From Actinomadura sp. J1-007 (GTDB lineage Bacteria > Actinomycetota > Actinomycetes > Streptosporangiales > Streptosporangiaceae), in NCBI RefSeq assembly GCF_009793335.1, contig NZ_WING01000001.1, forward strand, positions 5,146,001 to 5,210,000: a stretch of 64,000 nucleotides of DNA, read 5' to 3'. Within the stretch, counting starts at the first letter, position 1, and every line of letters begins with the position of its first letter. Positions 43,701-52,964 of this stretch are shown one piece after another. The notes below the pieces were generated by a model that was given only the letters and a program-made list of their open reading frames with translations, ran no database searches and was not told the DNA's origin. Both the position numbers and the translations under genes were made by a program.

Positions 43701-44933
43701 TCAGCGGGCGCGGCGGGCGACGAGAGCGGCGTTGATGAGCTGGAGGTCGGCCGGACGGGCCGGGTCGAGGCCGGTCAGCTCGCAGATGCGGCGGACGCGG
43801 TAGGTGACGGTGTTCGGGTGGATGTGCAGGGCCGTCCCGGTGCGGCGGCGGTCGAGGCCGTTCGCGAGGTGGCACTCCAGCGTGCGCAGCAGGGCGGGCT
43901 TGCGGTCGAGCGGCTCCAGCAGCGCCGCGAGCTCGGCGAGCGCGCCGCTCGGGCGGCTGAGCTGGTAGTCGAGCAGCACGTCGGCGAGCCGGTAGAGGCC
44001 CGGCGGGCGGCCGGTGCGGCGTACCACGTCCAGCACCTCGCTGCTCTGCGTCACCGCGTCGGGGATCCCGGCGGGCTCGGCGATCTCGGCCGCGGCGGTG
44101 ACGCGGGCGCCGGACGCCTCGGCCGCCTCCGCGATGAGGCCGCGCAGCACGGCCCACGGCGGCGCGGCGGCGAACGGCAGCAGCGCGGTGCCGCCCGAGC
44201 CGTCCAGCGTGGTGAGCGCCGGCTCGTCCGCGAACCGGTCCAGCACGGTCCGGACGCGGCGGATCCGGCGCCGCGCCGCGACCCGGGCGCGCTGCCCGGA
44301 ACCCGTCTCGGCCCGGCGCGGCGCGAACGCCAGCGTCAGCACCGCGTACCGGGCCGCCGGGCGCAGGCCGGTGCGGGCCGCGATCCGGTCCAGCGGCTCC
44401 CCGGCGAGCAGCGCCGCCATCAGCGCGTGCCGCCCGCCGTGCTCCTGGCTGTCGAGGATCTGCCGTACCTCCAGGTAGGAGCCGCTGACGGCCGAGGTCA
44501 GCCGCCGCTGGAAGTCCATCAGGTACGCCAGCGCCTCCTGGAGGTCGGCGAGGTCGGACGGCCGGGCGCCCGCCGCGATGTCCTCCCAGCCCATGGCCGT
44601 CCCGATCTGGTAGGCGGTGAGGATCGCGTCGAGCGGCACCCCCTCCTCGGCCCGCAGCGCCGCCGAGTCGCGCTGCCGGTCCAGCTCGTCCGGCCGGACG
44701 GGGCGGCGGCGCTCCAGGATGTCGGCGAACTGCCGCAGGCTGTGCTGGACGATGTCCGCGACGTCCCCGGCGATCTCCTCCTGGGGCAGCTCGGCGTACA
44801 CCGGCAGCTCGGCCAGCAGCCGGTCGACGACGTGCCGGGTCAGCCGCGGGCAGCGGGCGCGCAGCCGCGCGGCGACCGGCCGTCCCGCGACCCGCAGCGG
44901 GGCCGCCCGGTCCTCGTGCTTGTCGTGCGTCAC
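43701..44933 (-). CDS. PucR/CdaR-type helix-turn-helix regulator
   Basis: GTG 44933 with GCGGGAG upstream; 410 aa. The N-terminal region (RHVVDRLLAELPVYAELPQEEIAGDVADIVQ) resembles the RsbR-N/GGDEF-like sensor of CdaR proteins. The C-terminal HTH is explicit: LANGLDRRRTGTALHIHPNTVTYRVRRICELTGLDPARP (~360-400). Members activate catabolic or secondary genes in response to small molecules. It is divergent from the SGNH hydrolase gene, its likeliest target. Confidence 0.88.
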   Translation of the reverse strand: MTHDKHEDRAAPLRVAGRPVAARLRARCPRLTRHVVDRLLAELPVYAELPQEEIAGDVADIVQHSLRQFADILERRRPVRPDELDRQRDSAALRAEEGVPLDAILTAYQIGTAMGWEDIAAGARPSDLADLQEALAYLMDFQRRLTSAVSGSYLEVRQILDSQEHGGRHALMAALLAGEPLDRIAARTGLRPAARYAVLTLAFAPRRAETGSGQRARVAARRRIRRVRTVLDRFADEPALTTLDGSGGTALLPFAAAPPWAVLRGLIAEAAEASGARVTAAAEIAEPAGIPDAVTQSSEVLDVVRRTGRPPGLYRLADVLLDYQLSRPSGALAELAALLEPLDRKPALLRTLECHLANGLDRRRTGTALHIHPNTVTYRVRRICELTGLDPARPADLQLINAALVARRAR

Positions 44934-45032
44934 AACGGCTCCCGCTGAAATCTGCCCGCGCGCCAATTGAACGGCGTCACCCGAGACTGGACGATCACGG
45001 CGACATCGTCCAGCACAGGCGGGAGCGGCACC

Positions 45033-45938
45033 GTGAACCCTTCGTCCACCCCGAGGAAGCGTCGCCTGGTCACCGGAGCGCTCGCCGCCGCGGCGCTCAC
45101 CGCCGGCCTCTCCGCGCCCGCCGCGGCGCACGCCGGAACCCGCGCGTCCGGAACGTACGTCGCGCTGGGCGACTCGATGGCGTCCGGACCGCTCATCCCC
45201 AACATCACCGGCCCGGTCGGCTGCGGCCGGTCCACGCACAACTACCCGCACGAACTCGCGGGGACGCTGAGCCCCACCACGTTCCGCGACGTGACGTGCA
45301 GCGGCGCGGCGTCCAAGCACATGACGCAGCAGCAGGAGACGAGCGTCGCGGGCGTGCCGACCGAGACCGTTCCGCCGCAGTTCGACGCGCTCAGCGCCGA
45401 CACGACCCTCGTCACGCTGACGATCGGCGGCAACGACACCGGCCTCGTCGGCGTCGCGCAGAACTGCGTCCGCATCGACCCGACCGCGAAGCCGTGCAAG
45501 GACGACTACACCTCCGGCGGCGTCGACCAGGTCGCCGAACGGATCAAGGCGTTCGAGCCGAGGATGTCGGCCGTCCTGGACGGCGTCCGCCAGCGCGCCC
45601 CGCAGGCGCGCATCGTCGTCACCGGCTACGGCCTCTACATCAAGAAGGGCGGCTGCTGGCCCACCCAGCCCGTCCTGCCCGTCGACGCCGACTACCTCCA
45701 GGGCAGCGTCAACGCGATGAACGCCGTCATCCAGCGCCAGGCCGCCGCCCACGGCGCGACGTACATCGACCTCGTGACGCCCAGCATCGGCCACGACGCC
45801 TGCCAGTCACCGTCCCGCCGCTGGATCGAGGGCTACGTCCCCGTCCACCTGGCCGCCCCCCTCCACCCCAACCGCGAAGGCGAAGCCGCCTACGCCCGAG
45901 CCATAACCCCCGCCCTCCCCACCACCGCGGCCCGCTGA
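45033..45938 (+). CDS. Secreted SGNH/GDSL hydrolase
   Basis: GTG 45033 with GGGAG upstream; 301 aa. A signal peptide (RKRRLVTGALAAAALTAGLS..., cleavage near residue 34) precedes block I YVALGDSMASGP (Ser48) and LTIGGNDTGL (Gly/Asn block III). The histidine is at ~278 in LHPNREGEAAYA; the usual DxxH Asp is replaced by Ala, as in actinomycete lipases that work with a Ser-His dyad. Six cysteines, probably in three disulfides, support secretion. An esterase or lipase acting outside the cell. Confidence 0.9.
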   Translation: MNPSSTPRKRRLVTGALAAAALTAGLSAPAAAHAGTRASGTYVALGDSMASGPLIPNITGPVGCGRSTHNYPHELAGTLSPTTFRDVTCSGAASKHMTQQQETSVAGVPTETVPPQFDALSADTTLVTLTIGGNDTGLVGVAQNCVRIDPTAKPCKDDYTSGGVDQVAERIKAFEPRMSAVLDGVRQRAPQARIVVTGYGLYIKKGGCWPTQPVLPVDADYLQGSVNAMNAVIQRQAAAHGATYIDLVTPSIGHDACQSPSRRWIEGYVPVHLAAPLHPNREGEAAYARAITPALPTTAAR

Positions 45939-46586
45939 CCCCCATCCGTCCGGGCGGGCCGCCCCCCAACCCGCCCGGACCCCGCCCCAACCTTCCCGGC
46001 AAGAGCACGGAGAGGCGTAGCGGGAGCGTTGTCGCACAGCACGAGTACGCTCAGGCCCGCAGGGCACCACCTCGCACCCCTACCTAGAACGCGAGATGTG
46101 CGGACACTTCTCGTGGGTGAGACAAAATGGCTGTCGAATGGTCCGTTCGCATCGCACGTGCTTTTACTGCCGTCGAACGCCGTGACGAGTCCGAGAAGAC
46201 GTTCCGGAACTGGGCCTGCCGCGCACACGGGGTGCTCATCGAGCCGGCAGTCGAAGTGAAGAACAGCGGCCAGGACATGCACGTCCCGACGCCGGGTGTT
46301 TCCGCGCCAGCGCGTTCACCGACTCTCTATGGACCGGGTCCGTGTGTCGCCGGTGAATTCCGCATGCATGTGGAAGGCCATGCGCGACTGTGCGGGTGAC
46401 GATACTGGACGATTGGTTCAGCCGGAGTTGCTTCAAGAGCGGCTTCGTGTCGAGGGCTCCCCGAGCCTGGAAGCGGCGGTGATGAGTATCATCGCGAACA
46501 CTGATATCGGACTTCCCGGCTAGAGCGGAAGGCGGGGAAGAGGATGTCCGCGCGACGGAGGCAGGTTTCCTGCGAAGGAGGTTCAG
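45939..46586. other. Intergenic region with a terminator and lower G+C
   Basis: A hairpin closes the SGNH gene. The rest has mixed base composition. A plus-strand frame 46127-46399 (EWSVRIARAFTAVERRDESEK) lacks a ribosome site and recognisable domains. I see no supported gene. Confidence 0.4.
45948..45980. terminator. Hairpin after the SGNH hydrolase
   Basis: Eleven-bp stem GTCCGGGCGGG / CCCGCCCGGAC with an 11-nt loop, 9 nt past the stop. Confidence 0.75.
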
Positions 46587-47501
46587 GTGTCGGATGGTGA
46601 TGTGTTCATGGTGGAGACCACTGCCCGCCTGGGTGGTCGGTATGCCGAGCCGACCCGGTCTTGGTTGGAGTCGGCTCTGGGAGATGTCTTGGCACCCCTT
46701 CGGGAGAAGTTGGGTGACGGGAAGTCGCTCGACCCTCACGCTTTGAAGGATGATCGCCTTCCCTGGGGGGAACCTCATTCCTTGTGGGCAGGGCTGATCA
46801 CTCAGGCCGAACCGCTTGGTAGGAAGAAGGTGAGTGTCTATAGTCCCGATTCCTGGGAAAAATTTCTGCGATCAGCCGATACGCATTTCCATCAAATTGA
46901 AATTCAGTTGTTCGGTCTGAAAGAGAATGGCTTTCCGGGGAGCGATTGTGCACATATCGGCGTCGAGCGGGTCGTCGGGGCGACCGAATGGTTCATCTTC
47001 AATATGCGCGCCACTGATAGTCTCATCTCGTGGTCGGCATTCCCGGAACTCCAAGAGAAGCGGGTCGGGTTTCTCCGGGAGCAGGCCGAACTCCAGCACA
47101 GTACGTTCGGGAACGTCACGAACGACAACATGGGTGATCGCACGGCCCTGGAGACGGGCATAGGGCGCTACATGCCTGAATGTGCCGAGGAGAGCGTCGA
47201 TACGCTGCGTAGCTACTCGTGGACGACGGTGTGTTCGCGGGAGATCGCCGCGCGGCTGGGCGGAGCGGAACGGCTTCGCGAGACCGGGGCCTTCTACGAC
47301 GTTGCCGAGTTGTCCTATGGCGGTCTGCTGCTACGCGCGACCAAGGAGTTCGGCGATTACGACGCCGACCGCGTGCGGCAGGTCTTCGACGCACTCGCAT
47401 GCGCACTGCCCGTCGGCGAGGCTGAAATGTCGATCGGTGCCGAGTACTGGAACCTGGTGTACGGAGTGGACCCGGCCGATGTGTGCCGGCGACGTGGATG
47501 A
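46587..47501 (+). CDS. Hypothetical protein, low-G+C orphan
   Basis: GTG 46587 preceded by a strong GAAGGAGG (46575-46582); 304 aa, soluble, no signal or membrane segments. The stretch 46850-47000 is strikingly A+T-rich for this genome (AAATTTCTG, CATCAAATTGAAATTCAG), with codons avoided elsewhere in the window. No family recognised; motifs such as SWEKFLRSADTHFHQIEIQLFGL and GAEYWNLVYGVDPADV resemble immunity-like or phage-type proteins only in style. Probably horizontally acquired. Confidence 0.65.
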   Translation: MSDGDVFMVETTARLGGRYAEPTRSWLESALGDVLAPLREKLGDGKSLDPHALKDDRLPWGEPHSLWAGLITQAEPLGRKKVSVYSPDSWEKFLRSADTHFHQIEIQLFGLKENGFPGSDCAHIGVERVVGATEWFIFNMRATDSLISWSAFPELQEKRVGFLREQAELQHSTFGNVTNDNMGDRTALETGIGRYMPECAEESVDTLRSYSWTTVCSREIAARLGGAERLRETGAFYDVAELSYGGLLLRATKEFGDYDADRVRQVFDALACALPVGEAEMSIGAEYWNLVYGVDPADVCRRRG

Positions 47502-47670
47502 GAATCCGGTCAGACGCGCCGCCGATCCCATGAGGTGGGGGGCGCGGGTGCGCGGCGAAATTACCGTGTTTGCGTGAGTGGCGGGGATTTTTGGTTTTGT
47601 GCTGATTTGCTCCCTCGGTTAGGAGGTGCTTTTGTGAAATTGAGGGTCGGGGGCTGAGACGGCGCGTAGG

Positions 47671-48917
47671 GTGCGGACGGTGTTGGGGCTAATCGGGGTG
47701 CGCGAGGTGTGTGCGGATCGGGCCGTTGTTCGGTTGGTTTTGGCGCGGTTGGCCGGGAATGTGGGGGACGGGTTCGGGCAACTGGGGCTTGTTTTCGGGG
47801 CGTTGGAAATGGGGTACGGCGCCGCCGGGTTGGCTGTGGTGATGGCGTGCAAGGCGGCTCCGGCGTTGCTTGTGCTGTTCGGTGGGGTGCTGGGGGATCG
47901 GTTTCGGCGGGAGCGGGTGATGGCGGGGGCCGAGGGGCTTGCGGCGGTGGCGTGGTGCGGGCTCGCGGTGTGTTTCTTCGTTGGGGCCGCGCCGTTCGGG
48001 GTGGTGTGTGGGCTGGCGTTCGTGGCGGGGCTCGCTCGTTCGCTGACGGGGCCCGCTGAACGGGGGATCGTCGCCGACCTCGTTCAGGGGGACGCGCGGC
48101 AGGTGGTGAACGCGCTCGTCGGGCAGTCCGTCGCGGTGGGGCTGCTGGTCGGGCTCACCGCCGCCGGGGCGGTCGTCGCGGCGGCGGGGCCTGGTTGGGC
48201 CGCCGGGATCAAGGCGGTCGCCGCTGCGGTGGGGGTGCTGCTGCTCGTACGGGTCCGGACGCGGCGGCGCGGCGGGGCGCGAAACAAGATGCTGGACGAG
48301 TTGCGGAGTGGGTGGCGGGAGTTCGTGGCGTATCGGTGGGTGTGGCTGCTCACCGTGCAGTTCACGGTGGTCGCGGTTGCGGCCGGGGCGTTTTCTGGCG
48401 TGATCGGGCCCGTCTTCGTGGAACGGCACGGCGGGGCCGGCGTGTGGGGGCTGGTGGCCGGGGCGGAGGCGTTCGGCGCAATCGCGGGTGGGGTGGCCGT
48501 TCTGTGGTGGCGGCCTCGGCGGGCGGTGCTGGTCATCGCGTTGCTGCCCGTGGCGTTGGCCGGGCCGATGCTGCTGGTGGGAATTCACGCGCCTTGGCCG
48601 GTGCTGGCCGTGGCGATGTTGGCGCCGGGGCGGCGCAGGCGGTTTACGGGGTGCTGTGGACGACGACCGTTCAGGCTGTTTTCGCGCCGAACGTGCTCGC
48701 GCGGGTCAGCAGTTGGAATCTGCTCGGCGGGTTCGCGTTGACGCCGGTGGCGGTGCTGGGCGCGGGGCGCGTGACGGCGCATGTCGGCGCTCCGAACGCG
48801 GCGCGGGCCGCTGGGCTGGCCGTTCTTGGAACGACCGCGGTGGTGCTGCTGTCCGCGCGGGTGCGGTCGTTCCGGGTGGCCGCTCGCGCGGGTGGCCTCC
48901 TGCGGGTGAACGCGTAA
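47671..48917 (+). CDS. MFS transporter, frameshifted as read
   Basis: GTG 47671 (start uncertain); about 415 aa once repaired. Hydrophobic spans run throughout: RLAGNVGDGFGQLGLVFGALEMG, APALLVLFGGVLGDRFRRERV (MFS loop 2-3 motif), then spans to VALAGPMLLVGIHAPWPVLAVAML. At GGGG 48627-48630 the frame breaks. One added G restores AQAVYGVLWTTTVQAVFAPN and the last spans (LLGGFALTPVAVLGAG; GLAVLGTTAVVLLSARV). Belongs to the MFS_3/enterobactin-exporter-like group. It sits next to no pathway gene, so its substrate is unknown. Confidence 0.75.
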
Positions 48918-48920
48918 GAC

Positions 48921-49610
48921 TCAGCGGCCCTTGATGATGAGGCGGAGGAGGCGGCGGGGGCGTTTGCGGCGGAACGTGGCGCGTTCGTTCGCCTCCGGGA
49001 ACGGGACGTCAGGGACGGGTTCGCCGAGGAACGCGCACAGCGGCTCCCAGCCTTCGCGGACGTCCAGCACGAGGAGCCGCTCGGGCGGGATCGCGGAAGT
49101 CACCTCGGTGATGTGGCGTTCGAAGACCTTGAGGACGTGGGCGCGGTCGTCGATGCGGCCGTCGAAGACGCGGTCCATGACCGTGGCCCGCGCCATGCGC
49201 GGGTAGAGCGCGAAGTCGGGGGCGCGCAGCGCGACGAGTTTCCGGACGATCCGGCGGTGCGGCGGGAGGGGGCGGCGCTCCGCCAGGGCGCTGGCGAAGA
49301 TGGTGGCGCTGACGCTGTCGTACCAGCGTTCCGCGTCGCGGACGGTGAGGACGACCTTCGCGTCCGGGTAGTGCTCGGCCAGTTCCCGCCAGTACGCGGC
49401 GGCGGGCCAGTCGAGTGTGGACGCGTACCCGGCGAAGATCGTGTCCCATCCGGCGCTGCGGCCCTCGCCGACGTCGAGCCACTGGCGGACGCGGTGGGGC
49501 TGCGCGATGACCTCCGACATGTGGTAGCAGGGGCCGTACCCGAGGATCTCCAGGGCCTGTTTGAGCGAGGCCGTCCCGGTCCGGCCGAAACCCGCGCCGA
49601 TCACCTTCAC
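48921..49610 (-). CDS. Sulfotransferase-family protein
   Basis: ATG 49610; 229 aa. GAGFGRTGTASLKQALEILGYGPCYHM (5-31) is the 5'-phosphosulfate loop of PAPS-dependent sulfotransferases. YPDAKVVLTVRDAERWYDSVSATIF carries the 3'-phosphate-binding Arg/Ser region, and LLVLDVREGWEPLCAFLGEPVPDVPFPEANE is the C-terminal signature. Such bacterial proteins are annotated as sulfotransferases though few are proven. Divergent from the AMP-ligase operon, it could sulfate its product. Confidence 0.82.
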   Translation of the reverse strand: MKVIGAGFGRTGTASLKQALEILGYGPCYHMSEVIAQPHRVRQWLDVGEGRSAGWDTIFAGYASTLDWPAAAYWRELAEHYPDAKVVLTVRDAERWYDSVSATIFASALAERRPLPPHRRIVRKLVALRAPDFALYPRMARATVMDRVFDGRIDDRAHVLKVFERHITEVTSAIPPERLLVLDVREGWEPLCAFLGEPVPDVPFPEANERATFRRKRPRRLLRLIIKGR

Positions 49611-49637
49611 GCCGTGCTCCTTTCGGGGAGCGGCCGG

Positions 49638-49658
49638 TTCTGATCCGGCTCTGATCCG
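49638..49658. promoter_or_regulatory. Direct repeat CTGATCCG, 11-nt period
   Basis: TTCTGATCCG (49638-49647) and CTCTGATCCG (49649-49658) lie in the divergent promoter between the sulfotransferase and AMP-ligase genes. Same-face spacing suggests a dimeric regulator. Confidence 0.3.
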
Positions 49659-49711
49659 CGCCGTCTACGTTCGCGGTGGACAAACGATAAGCCGTGGAGA
49701 GGAGACGGGCG

Positions 49712-51280
49712 ATGGGTGATGCGCCGGGCTTTCCGGGAGCGTTCCTGGAGTCGCTGGAGAACGATCCCGCGAGCGTGGCGTTCGAGCAGGGAGAACGGCG
49801 CGTGCGGCGCGGGGAACTGCTCGCGATGATCCGGCGGATCGCTGCGGCGATGCGGGAGGCGGGGCTCGGGCCGGGGAAGGGCGTCGCCGTCCGTACGGAG
49901 GTGACGCCGGAGGCGTTCGCCGCGCACATGGCCGCGCACGCCCTCGGCTGCCGCGTCGTCGGCGTCCGGCCCGGCTACCCGGCCGCGCACCTCGCGCACG
50001 TTCTCGGGGCGGGGAACGACGCGGTGGTCGTGGACCGTTCGACCGCGGCGGAGGTCCGCGGCGCGGCCGGGCCGCTGGAGGTGCTGTCGCTCGGGCCCTG
50101 TCCGGGCGCGGCCGACCTGCTCGCGGGCCCGGCCGGGCCGCCGCTCGCCGCGGCGGGGCGTCCGGACGACGTGGCGGTCCTGGCGTTCACCAGCGGCAGC
50201 ACCGGACGGCCCAAGGGGTGCGCGATCACCTACCGGGCGCTGCGCGCGCACTGGGCGTGGGAGCCCGACATGCGGCCGCCGGTGGTGGAGGAGATGGCCC
50301 GGGGGTTCGAGCGGTACCTGCTGTTCGGGACGCTGGCCAGCCTGGTCGTGATGGAGTTCCTCGGGGCGTGCCTGGTCGGCGGCGGCACCGCGGTGATCGC
50401 CGAGGACGACGGCCGGCCCGCGTTCCCGTACGCGATCGAGCGGTACGGCATCACCGGGTCGATCGCGACCGTGCCGAAGCTGTGCCGGATGCTCGACCTG
50501 CTGCGGGACGCGCCCGCCGACGTCGGCTCGCTGCGGGCGCTCATGGTGTCCGGCTCGCCGCTCGCCCCGCACCGGCTGGCCGAGGCCGTGGAACGGCTCG
50601 GCCCCGTCGTCTACCAGGGGTACGGGCAGACGGAGGCGGGCTCGATCTCGATGCTCACCCCCGCCGACATCGCCGGGCGCCCGGAGCGCGCGCTCACCTC
50701 CGTCGGCCGCCCGCACCCGGCCGTCGAGGTCGCCGTCCGGGACGCGGAGGGCCGCGACGTCGGAACGGGCCGCGAGGGCGAGATCCACGTCCGCAGCCCG
50801 TACCTCATGTCCGGCTACTGGGACGACCCGGACGAGACCCGCGACGTCCTGCGGGACGGCTGGCTGCGCACCCGCGACCTCGGCCGCACCGACGAGGACG
50901 GCTTCCTGCACCTGTCGGGCCGCACCCGCGACGCGGTCATGGTGAACGCGATGGTCGTCTACGCGGGCCCGATCGAACGCGCCCTCGCCGCGCACCCCGG
51001 CGTGGACGAGGCGTACGTCGCGGGCGCGCCGGACGAGCGGACCGGCGAGGCCGTCCACGCCTTCGTCGTCCCCGCCCGCGCGCAGGCCGCGCCCGACCCG
51101 GACGCGCTGCGCGAGTGGGTCCGCGCCGAGCTGGGCGACGGCAGCGTGCCTCGGACGGTGACGTTCGTGCCCGAGGTCCCGGTCGCGCCGAGCGGCAAGC
51201 CCGACAAGCGGGCGCTGCTCGCGCTGCTCGCGCCGCACGCGGGCGCGCGGGGGCCGGGGCAGGGCCCGGAGCCGTTCTGA
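49712..51280 (+). CDS. AMP-dependent synthetase/ligase
   Basis: ATG 49712 with GGAGAGGAG upstream, preferred to GTG 49694, which lies ahead of that site; 522 aa. Motifs: LAFTSGSTGRPKGCAITY (A3), YQGYGQTEAGSISM (A5), GWLRTRDLGRTDEDGF (A7-A8) and PSGKPDKRALL with the catalytic lysine. It differs from the DHB-type ligase at 4.5 kb, resembling fatty or aryl acyl-CoA/ACP ligases. No carrier protein is nearby, so CoA is the likelier acceptor. It starts the 49.7-55.5 kb oxidative operon. Confidence 0.88.
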   Translation: MGDAPGFPGAFLESLENDPASVAFEQGERRVRRGELLAMIRRIAAAMREAGLGPGKGVAVRTEVTPEAFAAHMAAHALGCRVVGVRPGYPAAHLAHVLGAGNDAVVVDRSTAAEVRGAAGPLEVLSLGPCPGAADLLAGPAGPPLAAAGRPDDVAVLAFTSGSTGRPKGCAITYRALRAHWAWEPDMRPPVVEEMARGFERYLLFGTLASLVVMEFLGACLVGGGTAVIAEDDGRPAFPYAIERYGITGSIATVPKLCRMLDLLRDAPADVGSLRALMVSGSPLAPHRLAEAVERLGPVVYQGYGQTEAGSISMLTPADIAGRPERALTSVGRPHPAVEVAVRDAEGRDVGTGREGEIHVRSPYLMSGYWDDPDETRDVLRDGWLRTRDLGRTDEDGFLHLSGRTRDAVMVNAMVVYAGPIERALAAHPGVDEAYVAGAPDERTGEAVHAFVVPARAQAAPDPDALREWVRAELGDGSVPRTVTFVPEVPVAPSGKPDKRALLALLAPHAGARGPGQGPEPF

Positions 51281-51350
51281 TCGTTCTCTGAGATTGCGTT
51301 CCGATACTGAGGTTGTCCTTTCAACCACATCGCTGTGCCAGGAGGCGACC

Positions 51351-52964
51351 GTGCCGGACGACCAGAACGCCCCCCTCGACTACCTGGTGATCGGCGCCGG
51401 GCCCGCCGGGCTCCAGATGGGCCGCCATCTGCGCCGGGCGGGCCGCGGCCATCTGATCCTCGAAGCCGGCCCCGGGCCGGGCACGTTCTTCCGGACGTTC
51501 CCGCGCCACCGCACCCTCATCTCCAACAACAAGAAGCACACCGGCTGGGACGACCCCGAGCTCAACCTCCGGATGGACTGGAACTCGCTGCTGTCCGACG
51601 GCCCGGCCCCGCTGTTCACCAGCTACAGCGACCGGTACTTCCCGCACGCCGACGACATGGTCCGCTACCTCGCCGACTGGGCCGCGGACGCCGACCTGCC
51701 CGTCGAGTACGGCACGCGCGCCGTCCGCGTCGCCCGCGACGAGGGGCCGGACGGGACGTTCCGCGTGACCGACGAGCACGGCCGCACGCACGCCGCGCGG
51801 CGGCTGATCGTCGCCACCGGCGTCAGCCGGGAGAACATCCCGCCCGTCCCGGGCATCGAGACGGCCGACACCTACGCCACCGCCTCCACCGACCCGGACG
51901 ACTACACCGACCAGCGGGTGCTCGTCATCGGCAAGGGCAACTCGGCGTTCGAGACGGCCGACAACCTCGTGGAGAAGGCGGCGGTGATCCACGTCGCCGG
52001 GCCGCACTCGGTGAGGCTGGCGTGGCGCACGCACTACGTCGGGCACCTGCGCGCCGTCAACAACAACGTCCTCGACAGCTACCAGCTCAAGGCGCAGAAC
52101 GCGATCCTGGACGGCGACGTCAAGCGCGTCGAGCGGCAGGCGGACGGCACGTACCTGGTGACGGTGAGCTTCGTGCGCGCCGACGAGGTCACCAAGGACA
52201 TCCCGTACCACCGGGTGATCGTCTGCACGGGCTTCCGCTTCGACGCCTCGATCTTCGACGCCGGGTGCCGGCCGCGCCTGACGATCGGCGACCGGTTCCC
52301 GGCGCTGACCTCCGCGTACGAGTCGGCCGACGTCCCGGGCCTCTACTTCGCCGGGACGATCACGCAGTCGCGCGACTTCAAGCAGGGGACGAGCGGGTTC
52401 ATCCACGGCTTCCGGTACGGGGTGCGGGCGCTGCACCGCGTCCTGGAGCACCGCCACCACGGGGTCGCCTGGCCCGGCGAGGACCTGCCCGCCGACCCGG
52501 ACGCGCTCGCGGCGGCGGTGATCGCCCGCGTCAACCGCTCCTCGGCGCTGTGGCAGCAGTTCGGCGTGCTCGCCGACATGATCGTGCCGTCCGGGGACGG
52601 CGGGGCCCGCTACCTCCACGAGGTCCCGTACGACCTGGCCGGGCCGCCCCTCGACCCGTCCGCCGCCCGCTACGCGATCACCCTGGAGTACGGGCCCGAC
52701 CACGACCGGCACGACCCGTTCGACGTCGAGGTCGCCCGGATCAGGCAGAGCGACGCCGGCCGCGCCGACGAGGGCCACTACCTGCATCCCGTCGTCCGGT
52801 GCCACCGGCCGGGCGAGCCCACGGCCGTCCACCACATCACCGAGAACCTGGAGAACGAGTGGACGTCCCGCGAGGTCCACGTCGAACCCCTCCGCGCGTT
52901 CTTCGCCGACACCCTCGCGGGCAGCGCACGCGGCGCGGGCGACGCAGGGGCGCGGCGGGCATGA
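51351..52964 (+). CDS. FAD/NAD(P)-dependent monooxygenase (FOXRED2-like)
   Basis: GTG 51351 with AGGAGG upstream; 537 aa. DYLVIGAGPAGLQMGRHLRRAG binds FAD, followed by TFFRTFPRHRTLISNNKKHTGW and VLVIGKGNSAFETADNL for NADPH. Resembles flavin-containing and FOXRED2-type proteins, with LYFAGTITQSRDFKQGTSGFIHGFRYG as C-terminal FAD segment. Probably an N- or C-oxygenase. Stop overlaps the start of the next gene (ATGA). Confidence 0.85.
   Translation: MPDDQNAPLDYLVIGAGPAGLQMGRHLRRAGRGHLILEAGPGPGTFFRTFPRHRTLISNNKKHTGWDDPELNLRMDWNSLLSDGPAPLFTSYSDRYFPHADDMVRYLADWAADADLPVEYGTRAVRVARDEGPDGTFRVTDEHGRTHAARRLIVATGVSRENIPPVPGIETADTYATASTDPDDYTDQRVLVIGKGNSAFETADNLVEKAAVIHVAGPHSVRLAWRTHYVGHLRAVNNNVLDSYQLKAQNAILDGDVKRVERQADGTYLVTVSFVRADEVTKDIPYHRVIVCTGFRFDASIFDAGCRPRLTIGDRFPALTSAYESADVPGLYFAGTITQSRDFKQGTSGFIHGFRYGVRALHRVLEHRHHGVAWPGEDLPADPDALAAAVIARVNRSSALWQQFGVLADMIVPSGDGGARYLHEVPYDLAGPPLDPSAARYAITLEYGPDHDRHDPFDVEVARIRQSDAGRADEGHYLHPVVRCHRPGEPTAVHHITENLENEWTSREVHVEPLRAFFADTLAGSARGAGDAGARRA

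Noticed and set aside
46127..46399. Possible 90-aa gene
   Set aside because: No Shine-Dalgarno before the ATG, overlapping alternatives on both strands, no recognisable family.
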